This document shows, piece by piece, positions 46,923 through 53,914 of a DNA stretch of 64,000 bases (position 1 is its first letter; each line of letters begins with the position of its first letter). The stretch is from Clostridia bacterium. Lineage in GTDB: Bacteria > Bacillota > Clostridia > Oscillospirales > CAG-272. The stretch is from assembly GCA_017483195.1 (NCBI GenBank), contig JAFULR010000012.1:43700-107699 (forward strand), written 5' to 3'. The notes beneath the pieces were generated by a model. The model worked only from the letters and a program-made list of their open reading frames with translations. It had not been told where the DNA came from and did not search any database. The translations under genes were made by a program, and so were the position numbers.

Positions 46923-47026
46923 CATTTTTTAAAATTTTTGTCACTTTGACAAATTTTTTTGAATATTAGATGATATTTATTCACAATAAACAGAAAGTTT
47001 CGCACAATAGTCAATAAATATACCAA

Positions 47027-47058
47027 AACTACCGCCTGCATATCCACAGGCGGTAGTT
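47027..47058 (-). terminator. Terminator after mrp
   Basis: AACTACCGCCTG-CATATC-CACAGGCGGTAGTT hairpin downstream of the mrp stop at 47062, followed by a weak T-run. Confidence 0.75.
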
Positions 47059-47061
47059 ATT

Positions 47062-47895
47062 CTATTTAATGCTTCTCACTCTTTTAAGCGCCTCAACTGC
47101 GCCGTCAAGATAATCCACGTTCATTTTTTCGATCTCTCCGGCATCAACAAGCGTAGCAAGCGAAGGATCGATCGGCATCTGTGCAAGCAAGGGATATCCA
47201 TGCTTTCTGGCAATATCCTCAATATGGCTCTCACCGAAAATTTTGATCTTCTTGTCGCAGTCGGGACACTTCACATAGCTCATATTTTCTACGAGTCCGA
47301 CCACATCAACCTGCATCATCCTTGCCATGTTGGCAGCCTTCTCTACGATCATAGAAACAAGCTCCTGAGGAGATGAAACGATCACTATTCCGTCAAGCGG
47401 AAGACTCTGGAAAACGGTAAGCGGAACGTCGCCCGTTCCGGGAGGACAGTCAACAAAAAGATAGTCAAGATCTCCCCATACCGTGCCGCTCCAGAACTGC
47501 TTAACAGTTCCCGCGATAACGGGGCCGCGCCACACCACGGGCGCAGTCGCATCGGGTAAAAGAAGATTTACACTCATGATCTTTATTCCCGTTGAGCTTT
47601 CAGGAGGAAACATTCCGTCGTCGTTTCCTTCAACTCCCGCGCTGATTCCAAAAGCTTTGGGAATGGAGGGTCCTGTAATATCGGCATCCAAAATACCGAC
47701 CTTATATCCGGCTCTCTGCATAAGAGTTGCAAGTGTGGAGGTGACCATTGATTTTCCAACGCCTCCCTTTCCGCTGACAACGCCAATAACGTGCTTTATA
47801 GAGGATTTTGAATTCAAAGGCTCAAGAAAATCCTGCTTTGACTTTGTTGAGCAATTCGCAGAACAGGTAGAACAGTTATGCGTGCATTCTGACAT
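47062..47895 (-). CDS. Mrp/NBP35-family iron-sulphur carrier ATPase
   Basis: A 277-aa P-loop ATPase of the ApbC/Mrp type that carries Fe-S clusters to apo-proteins. Deviant Walker A is VSGKGGVGKS; PVVWRGPVIAGTVKQFW is characteristic; VDCPPGTGDV is the switch II. A CxxC (VKCPDCDKK) for the bridging cluster is present, and the N terminus has a Cys-rich tail (C4, C8, C11, C15). Start behind GGAAGTG; monocistronic with a full-consensus promoter. Confidence 0.9.
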   Translation of the reverse strand: MSECTHNCSTCSANCSTKSKQDFLEPLNSKSSIKHVIGVVSGKGGVGKSMVTSTLATLMQRAGYKVGILDADITGPSIPKAFGISAGVEGNDDGMFPPESSTGIKIMSVNLLLPDATAPVVWRGPVIAGTVKQFWSGTVWGDLDYLFVDCPPGTGDVPLTVFQSLPLDGIVIVSSPQELVSMIVEKAANMARMMQVDVVGLVENMSYVKCPDCDKKIKIFGESHIEDIARKHGYPLLAQMPIDPSLATLVDAGEIEKMNVDYLDGAVEALKRVRSIK

Positions 47896-47933
47896 ATATA
47901 TTACACTTCCTTTCGATTATTAACAACTATTGT

Positions 47934-47962
47934 ATTATACTACCAAACAATTTTTTTGTCAA
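47934..47962 (-). promoter_or_regulatory. Sigma-A promoter for mrp
   Basis: Read leftwards: TTGACA (47957-47962), 17-bp spacer, TATAAT (47934-47939). Confidence 0.87.
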
Positions 47963-48029
47963 TATTATGTAATTTTTATCGTCATTTTATACAAAACACG
48001 TCAATGAACATTATTTTTTATGATAATTA

Positions 48030-48058
48030 TTGACAATATTAGCACTATATATTATAAT
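48030..48058 (+). promoter_or_regulatory. Sigma-A promoter for the hydrolase-membrane fusion gene
   Basis: TTGACA (48030-48035), 17-bp spacer, TATAAT (48053-48058). Divergent from mrp. Confidence 0.87.
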
Positions 48059-48090
48059 GAAACCATCAAATATGAAAGGGGCGATTACTA

Positions 48091-49887
48091 ATGAAATTAA
48101 ACGCTAAGAAACTACTCGTTATTTCCCTTATCCTATGTCTGATAAGTTCAGTCGGTGCAGCAGTGTTCCAGACGAGCTTCGGTCAGGTAAAATACCACGA
48201 TATGACCTTTGTAACCGCAAGCGGTCACGAGCTTGATGCACTTCTGCTCGTTCCAAAGACCGCCACTCCCGAGACCAAGGCTCCCGCTATCGTTGTCAGC
48301 CACGGCTGGTACAATAACCGAGAGATGCAGGATCTCAACTACGTTGAATACGCGCGCCGCGGATACGTTGTGCTTGCGATAAGTATGTACGGTCACGGCG
48401 ATTCCGAGGTCATCGAATCAAACACCTGGTGGGACGATGAAAACAATGCAAACGGTCTTTACGACGGCGTAAAATATCTCGCGACCCTTCCCTACGTTGA
48501 CACCTCAAGAATAGGTGTTACCGGTCACTCAAACGGTGCTCTTGCCTGCCGTGAGGCAGTTCTTCAAGATAGCGAAGGACTTATCGCAGCGGCTCTTCTC
48601 GTTTCAAACGATGCCGTTTATTACGATGAAAACGATAATTTCTATAATCAATTCGGTTCACGCGACGCAGCGATAGTTGCTTGTCAGTACGATGAGTTCT
48701 TCCACCGCGTTGACGGAAATCCTCCAAGAGAGTACATAAATCAGGTAACCGCGCAATCCTTCCTTCACTTTGGAAAAGACCCCGAAGGACTTGAAAAACG
48801 AACGGCTGATAATTTCTATACCGAAACAATTGACGGCAACGAGGCTATAAGAGCCATCTATAACCCCGCTATCACTCATCCGTGGGCGCATTTCTCATCA
48901 AGCGTGGTAAGCTTCAGCGTTGATTTCTTCGACCGTGCGCTCGACGCTCCAAACGATATTGCAGGCTCAAATCAAATATGGCAATTTAAAGCTGCCTTCA
49001 ACGCGCTCGGAATAGTTGGATTCTTTATGTTCGTTGCTTGCTTTGCAATTGCTCTTCTTGAGCTGCCTTACTTTACGATCCTTAAATCCGCAGAACCCGT
49101 TGAGGCTTGGCCCGAACTTGAAGGTAAGGCTCAAAAACGCTATTGGAAGAAAAATATTTGGGGCTCTGTTCTCAGCATTCCCTTCTATTTCTTAGGATTC
49201 ATTCTCGGATTTGTCGGTTCAATGATATTGCCCTTCTGGAATCAGGGCGGATCGCTCGCAATAGGTATGTGGTGCCTTTTGTGCGGTCTCTTTACCTATA
49301 TCACCATTCGCGGAAACAACAAGAAGTTCCCCATTGACAAGGAGGAACGAGGAGTTAAGCTCGGTAAGGAAAAGATGCTCCGCAGTATCGTACTCGCTTT
49401 AACCGTTGTAGTAGGTGCATTTGCACTCGTATTCCTCTCCGATTATCTTTTCCTGACGGATTACAGACTTTGGTGCTTCGCAACTATCCGCGCGTTTGAC
49501 TCAAAGCACCTCTTTAAGATAATCGCGTTCCTTCCATTCTGGCTATTCTATTACATCGCAACAAGTGTTGCAAATAACTGCTATAATTACACAAAAATGG
49601 GCAAAAAGCCTTGGACAAGCGTGGCTTGGCAAATGTTCTTCGCATTCATAGGCCCTGAATTAATGATAATAATTCAGTATTCTAAGTTCTTTATCAGCGG
49701 AAAGATGGTTCTTGATCCCATCACGGGTATAATGGGCATTTGGCTCTTCCCGATAGTTCTCATCCTTCCTCTCTCGGTGCTTATTAGCCACCTTATCTAT
49801 AAAAAGACTAAAAATCCTTATATCGGCGGAATTATAATGGCGATAATCGCTTGTATTCTTACTGTAACCAATACACTTACAGGCTGA
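48091..49887 (+). CDS. Alpha/beta hydrolase fused to a multi-helix membrane domain
   Basis: A 598-aa protein. After an N-terminal helix (residues 7-26) an alpha/beta hydrolase domain follows, with oxyanion segment VVSHGWYNN, ISMYGHGDSE and the nucleophile Ser147 in GHSNG. From about residue 300 there are six or seven hydrophobic helices (FMFVACFAIALL, IPFYFLGFILGFVGS, and others). The first helix and topology would place the hydrolase outside the cell. I know no named family for this fusion; substrates unknown. Start ATG behind AAAGGGG; monocistronic, ended by a terminator at 49898. Confidence 0.75.
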   Translation: MKLNAKKLLVISLILCLISSVGAAVFQTSFGQVKYHDMTFVTASGHELDALLLVPKTATPETKAPAIVVSHGWYNNREMQDLNYVEYARRGYVVLAISMYGHGDSEVIESNTWWDDENNANGLYDGVKYLATLPYVDTSRIGVTGHSNGALACREAVLQDSEGLIAAALLVSNDAVYYDENDNFYNQFGSRDAAIVACQYDEFFHRVDGNPPREYINQVTAQSFLHFGKDPEGLEKRTADNFYTETIDGNEAIRAIYNPAITHPWAHFSSSVVSFSVDFFDRALDAPNDIAGSNQIWQFKAAFNALGIVGFFMFVACFAIALLELPYFTILKSAEPVEAWPELEGKAQKRYWKKNIWGSVLSIPFYFLGFILGFVGSMILPFWNQGGSLAIGMWCLLCGLFTYITIRGNNKKFPIDKEERGVKLGKEKMLRSIVLALTVVVGAFALVFLSDYLFLTDYRLWCFATIRAFDSKHLFKIIAFLPFWLFYYIATSVANNCYNYTKMGKKPWTSVAWQMFFAFIGPELMIIIQYSKFFISGKMVLDPITGIMGIWLFPIVLILPLSVLISHLIYKKTKNPYIGGIIMAIIACILTVTNTLTG

Positions 49888-49897
49888 TAAAAATATA

Positions 49898-49926
49898 AAG
49901 CAGGGAGAAATTTTCTTCCTGCTTTT
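49898..49926. terminator. Bidirectional terminator
   Basis: AAAGCAGGGAGA-AATT-TTCTTCCTGCTTT hairpin between the hydrolase fusion gene and the MazG-like gene. Confidence 0.75.
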
Positions 49927-49935
49927 CTTATGTAG

Positions 49936-50490
49936 TTATTCTTCGACCTTGCGAAGAAAGTACTTCTTCTCAAAAGCACCGCGCTGACGCACCTTTTCCT
50001 CGCGTATCTCGTCAAGTGCCTCTCGCGTGTAACCAAGCGCAAGAGCCGCGGCATATATGACCTCAAGCATATCTGCAAGCTCCTCAACGCTTCTGTCCTC
50101 GCGGTATTCGGCAATCTCCTCCTCAAGCTTTGCGTCAAGTGCAACAAGATATTCAAAATCTCCAAGCACCTCGTAAAGACACTTTTTACCTTCATTCTCT
50201 ATTATTTCGGGAATCTTGTCACGAACAAGCTTATTATAGGTTTTAATATTTTCGTTGGCAGACTCAAAAATTACTCTTTGTTCCTTAAAATTTACTTTTT
50301 TTACAATATAACCCGCATCAAGCCACGCGTTGGCCTGAACGTGACCGCCGTTTGCCCACCATTGACGATGCTTAAAGGCGCTTTTCGGAAGCTTATTGTA
50401 AATGAGCTCCTCCACCTCAGCAAAGGTCATCTCTATTTTTTCCTCGTCCTGAAGCTTTAAAAAATCGTAAAGTTCCTTATATTTTTTCAT
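49936..50490 (-). CDS. Aromatic WW-type domain fused to MazG-like NTP pyrophosphohydrolase
   Basis: A 184-aa two-domain protein. Residues 1-77 have MTFAEVEELIYNKLPKSAFKHRQWWAN and AWLDAGYIVKKV, matching a small uncharacterised domain (DUF7662-like) known alone in bacteria. Residues 84-184 begin YNKLVRDKIPEII, the start of all-alpha phosphoribosyl-ATP pyrophosphohydrolase-like (MazG) proteins, with acidic metal residues E124-x3-E128 and E137-x2-D140. The second domain alone would hydrolyse nucleotide triphosphates or an analogue. The role of the first domain is unknown. Own promoter (50532-50560); RBS AAGGGATAA weak. Confidence 0.72.
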   Translation of the reverse strand: MKKYKELYDFLKLQDEEKIEMTFAEVEELIYNKLPKSAFKHRQWWANGGHVQANAWLDAGYIVKKVNFKEQRVIFESANENIKTYNKLVRDKIPEIIENEGKKCLYEVLGDFEYLVALDAKLEEEIAEYREDRSVEELADMLEVIYAAALALGYTREALDEIREEKVRQRGAFEKKYFLRKVEE

Positions 50491-50531
50491 AAATTATCCC
50501 TTTTTTAACAAAGATTTGTCCCTTTTTTATC

Positions 50532-50560
50532 ATTATACACTATTTTTTTGTATCCGTCAA
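50532..50560 (-). promoter_or_regulatory. Promoter of the MazG-like gene
   Basis: Read leftwards: TTGACG (50555-50560), 17-bp spacer, TATAAT (50532-50537). Confidence 0.75.
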
Positions 50561-50619
50561 GCGAAAGAAGTCGAAAGAAATAAAATTTGTTAAAAATATA
50601 TTTATTTTTTCTAAACCCC

Positions 50620-50648
50620 TTGAAAAATATAATAAAAAAAGTTATACT
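50620..50648 (+). promoter_or_regulatory. Promoter of gpmI
   Basis: TTGAAA (50620-50625), 17-bp spacer, TATACT (50643-50648). Confidence 0.75.
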
Positions 50649-50692
50649 ATAAGGTAGTGTAAATTTATAATATTATATACGGAGGTTCAATA

Positions 50693-52351
50693 ATGAACAA
50701 ATCTCTTAATAAGCTTAACGGCTTTAGCGGCGTAAAGGGTCCAGTTCTCACTATAGTTATGGACGGCGTGGGACTTGCTCCCAATACCGTTTCAAACGCA
50801 GTAGCTCAGGCATATACACCTACACTTGATATGCTTATGGCAAAATATCCCATGGTAACTCTCAAGGCTCACGGCACAGCGGTAGGCCTTCCTTCCGACG
50901 ACGATATGGGTAACTCCGAGGTTGGTCACAATGCTCTTGGCTCGGGTCAGGTATTTGCTCAGGGCGCAAAGCTTGTTTCAAACTCGATCGAAAGCAAAAA
51001 GATGTTTACATCAAATACATGGTGCGAGCTTATCTCTAACGTAAAAGCAAATGACTCAACTCTTCACTTTATCGGTCTTTTCTCAGACGGTAACGTGCAT
51101 TCACACATCGATCACCTCAAGGCAATGCTCGAGCAGTCCAAGGCAGAGGGCGTAAATAGGGTGAGAATTCATATTCTTATCGATGGTCGTGACGTTGGTG
51201 AAACAAGTGCGCTTGAATACATTCTTCCCTTTGAGGATTTCCTCGCTTCGCTTAACGGTGACGGCTTTGATGCTCGTATTGCAAGCGGCGGCGGCAGAAT
51301 GAAGATCACTATGGACAGATATGAAGCAAACTGGGCAATGGTTGACCTTGGATGGAAAACTCACGTGCTTGGCGAGGGCAGACAGTTCTGCTGCGCGGCA
51401 AAGGCTGTTCAGACCTACCGCGATGAATACAAGGTAATAGACCAGGATCTTCCCCCCTTTGTTATCGCAGAAAACGGCACACCCGTTGGCACTATTAACG
51501 ACGGCGACAGCGTTATCTTCTACAACTTCCGCGGTGACCGTTCCATTGAAATTTCTAAGGCATTTGAGAGCGGCGCAGAATTTGATAAGTTTGACCGTGT
51601 AAGAGTTCCGAGTGTTGTTTACGCAGGCATGCTCGAATACGACGGCGACCTTCATATCCCCTCAAAATATCTTGTAAATCCCCCCGAGATTACAAATACT
51701 CTCGGCGAATATCTCACCGATACCGGCGTTTCTCAGCTCGCGATCTCCGAAACACAGAAATACGGTCACGTAACCTACTTCTGGAACGGTAACAAATCCG
51801 GCAAGTTCTCCGAGGAGCTTGAAACTTATATCGAGGTTCCCTCCGACGTTGTTCCCTTTGAGCAGAGACCCTGGATGAAATGCGCAGAGATCACCGATAA
51901 GCTTATCGAATGTCTTGAAAGTGGAAAATACGCTTACCTTCGCGTAAACTTCCCCAACGGCGATATGGTCGGACACACGGGTAATCTCGCGGCTACAAGA
52001 TGCTCTATGGAGGCTCTTGACCTTCAGCTTAAGAGAATTATCGACGTTGTTGATAAGCTTCACGGTGTTGCAGTAATTACCGCAGACCACGGAAACGCGG
52101 ACGAAATGTATGAAATGGATAAAAAGACAAAGCAGCCAAAGCCCAACAAGGACGGCAGCTTCAAGTCTAAAACAAGCCATACATTAAATCCCGTTCCCTG
52201 CATCATATACGATAATTTCTACTCTGAAAATTACACCGTAAAGGCAGACAACGGTCAGTTCGGTCTTGCAAACGTAGCGGCAACTATGGTAAACCTTCTC
52301 GGCTACGAAGCTCCCGAAATGTGGAACGAATCCATCATCGAAATCAAATAA
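50693..52351 (+). CDS. gpmI: 2,3-bisphosphoglycerate-independent phosphoglycerate mutase
   Basis: A 552-aa metalloenzyme of the alkaline phosphatase superfamily; converts 3- to 2-phosphoglycerate in glycolysis. The catalytic Ser is in MGNSEVGHNALG, IDGRDVG and FRGDRS follow, and the metal-binding segments NGDMVGHTG and ITADHGNADEM are intact. It is slightly longer than typical (about 510 aa), with an acidic/lysine insert near MDKKTKQPKPNKDGSFK. RBS ACGGAGGTT before ATG. Monocistronic. Confidence 0.96.
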   Translation: MNKSLNKLNGFSGVKGPVLTIVMDGVGLAPNTVSNAVAQAYTPTLDMLMAKYPMVTLKAHGTAVGLPSDDDMGNSEVGHNALGSGQVFAQGAKLVSNSIESKKMFTSNTWCELISNVKANDSTLHFIGLFSDGNVHSHIDHLKAMLEQSKAEGVNRVRIHILIDGRDVGETSALEYILPFEDFLASLNGDGFDARIASGGGRMKITMDRYEANWAMVDLGWKTHVLGEGRQFCCAAKAVQTYRDEYKVIDQDLPPFVIAENGTPVGTINDGDSVIFYNFRGDRSIEISKAFESGAEFDKFDRVRVPSVVYAGMLEYDGDLHIPSKYLVNPPEITNTLGEYLTDTGVSQLAISETQKYGHVTYFWNGNKSGKFSEELETYIEVPSDVVPFEQRPWMKCAEITDKLIECLESGKYAYLRVNFPNGDMVGHTGNLAATRCSMEALDLQLKRIIDVVDKLHGVAVITADHGNADEMYEMDKKTKQPKPNKDGSFKSKTSHTLNPVPCIIYDNFYSENYTVKADNGQFGLANVAATMVNLLGYEAPEMWNESIIEIK

Positions 52352-52359
52352 TATAACAA

Positions 52360-52386
52360 AAACCCAACGGAAATTCCGTTGGGTTT
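52360..52386. terminator. Bidirectional terminator
   Basis: AAACCCAACGGAA-A-TTCCGTTGGGTTT hairpin, shared by gpmI rightwards and the RluA-type gene leftwards. Confidence 0.88.
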
Positions 52387-52390
52387 ATTT

Positions 52391-53338
52391 TTATGTACAG
52401 GTTTTTTCAAGTAAATCCAAAACCCGCTTAAAATCATCGGGTAGCTCGGATGTAAACGTGCATATCATATTGGTCGTTGGGTGCGTAAGATGAAGCTCCT
52501 TCGCATGCAAGCATTGACCGTGAATACAGTCCTTATGCAGCGACTGAAATCTCGTTTTTGCGCCGCCGTAAACCTCGTCACCGAGAAGCGGGTGTCCAAG
52601 ATAAGCCATATGCACTCTTATCTGGTGAGTTCTGCCGGTTTCAAGCACACACTGTATATAGTCAAAGCCGTTAAATCTTTTTATAACTCTATAATGAGTA
52701 ACCGCGTCTCTCGACGTATATCCCTCATTCTTTATTACAGCCATCTTCTTCCTGTCAACGGGATGGCGTCCTATAGGAGCATCCACAGTACCGTAAAGCT
52801 CCCTCAAATTTCCTATAACGATTGCGTGATAAACTCGGTTTACCTCGTGTGATTTGAGCTGCTCAGAAAGTAACACGTGCGCTTTATCATTCTTAGCTAC
52901 AACTAAAAGCCCACTCGTATCCTTGTCAATACGGTGAACTATTCCGGGGCGAGCAACACCGCCGATTCCGGAAAGCGAGTCACCGCAGTGATAAAGAAGC
53001 GCGTTAACGAGCGTTCCGTCGGGATTGCCCGCAGCAGGATGAACTACCATCCCTTTTTTCTTGTTTATTACGATTATATCATCATCCTCATAAACAATAT
53101 CAAGAGGGATATCCTGAGCCTCGACGTCATAAGCTTCAACCTCGGGATGAAACACTTCAATAACGTCGTTTTCTCTAATCTTGTAATTTTTTGCGACATT
53201 TTGCGAATTGACCAATACCATTCCGCTCTCAACGAGCTTTGCGCCTGCGGAGCGCGAGATCTTCTCGCGCTCCGCAATTACTGTATCAATTCTCGTACCA
53301 ATATCGTCCTCAATCAATTTTAGAATCGTTTTCTTCAT
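52391..53338 (-). CDS. RluA-family pseudouridine synthase (RluD-like)
   Basis: A 315-aa enzyme with an N-terminal S4 domain (RIDTVIAEREKISRSAGAKLVESGMVLVN) and a RluA catalytic core with HRIDKDTSGLLVVAKND, whose Asp is the nucleophile, and the RTHQIRVHMAYLGHPLLGDEVYG segment. It would pseudouridylate large-subunit rRNA. I chose ATG 53338; a longer frame to 53380 only adds basic residues inside lspA. With ATG 53338 the gene overlaps lspA by 29 bases, so it is translationally coupled and in the ileS operon. Confidence 0.88.
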   Translation of the reverse strand: MKKTILKLIEDDIGTRIDTVIAEREKISRSAGAKLVESGMVLVNSQNVAKNYKIRENDVIEVFHPEVEAYDVEAQDIPLDIVYEDDDIIVINKKKGMVVHPAAGNPDGTLVNALLYHCGDSLSGIGGVARPGIVHRIDKDTSGLLVVAKNDKAHVLLSEQLKSHEVNRVYHAIVIGNLRELYGTVDAPIGRHPVDRKKMAVIKNEGYTSRDAVTHYRVIKRFNGFDYIQCVLETGRTHQIRVHMAYLGHPLLGDEVYGGAKTRFQSLHKDCIHGQCLHAKELHLTHPTTNMICTFTSELPDDFKRVLDLLEKTCT

Positions 53339-53903
53339 TTTCTTCCGTTTCCGGCTCAACCGTTTCCGAAGCAGCTTCACCGTTCTCTGCTACTGCACCA
53401 AGCTTTGCCGCTCTGCTTTTTTTGTATTCCCTTACCTCTTCAAGAATAACCTCAAGCGCAAAGAGTCCAACGCCAACACAAACAAAGGTATCCGCAACGT
53501 TAAACGTAGCAAAATGCACAGGTCTGCCCTCGGGCGTATGCCAGATTATAAAATCAAGGAAATCCACAACGTAGCCAAGAAGTGTACGGTCAACCATGTT
53601 TCCAAGTCCGCCGCCAACTATAAAGCTAAGCGCAACGCAAAGGAGCCTATCCCCTTTTCTGTTTTTAAAGAGATAAATGAACATTGCGATTATCGCTACG
53701 GTGGAAATAGTCATAAATATCCAGCGCTCATCGGGTTCGTCAAACATACTGAATGCCGCACCTGTATTACGCACGTATTTAAAGTTAAAAAATCCTTCTA
53801 TAACTGTAACCGATTCACCGAGGTCAAGATTAATAACTGTAAGCCATTTGGTAAGCTGGTCAAGAAAAACTATGCCAGCTATTATCATAAGCCAAACAAG
53901 CAT
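53310..53903 (-). CDS. lspA: Lipoprotein signal peptidase (signal peptidase II)
   Basis: A 197-aa inner-membrane aspartyl protease that cleaves prolipoproteins. Four helices; the catalytic Asp residues are in GGLGNMVDRTLLGYVVDFLDF and in FNVADTFVCVG. NTGAAFSMF is the usual signature. Beyond about residue 165 the protein carries an extra acidic Ser/Glu-rich tail (NGEAASETVEPETEENEEND), longer than typical 160-aa LspA. Placed 11 nt after ileS in the same transcript. This organism has several lipoproteins in this window. Confidence 0.9.
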   Translation of the reverse strand: MLVWLMIIAGIVFLDQLTKWLTVINLDLGESVTVIEGFFNFKYVRNTGAAFSMFDEPDERWIFMTISTVAIIAMFIYLFKNRKGDRLLCVALSFIVGGGLGNMVDRTLLGYVVDFLDFIIWHTPEGRPVHFATFNVADTFVCVGVGLFALEVILEEVREYKKSRAAKLGAVAENGEAASETVEPETEENEENDSKID

Positions 53904-53914
53904 TTGAATTCTCC

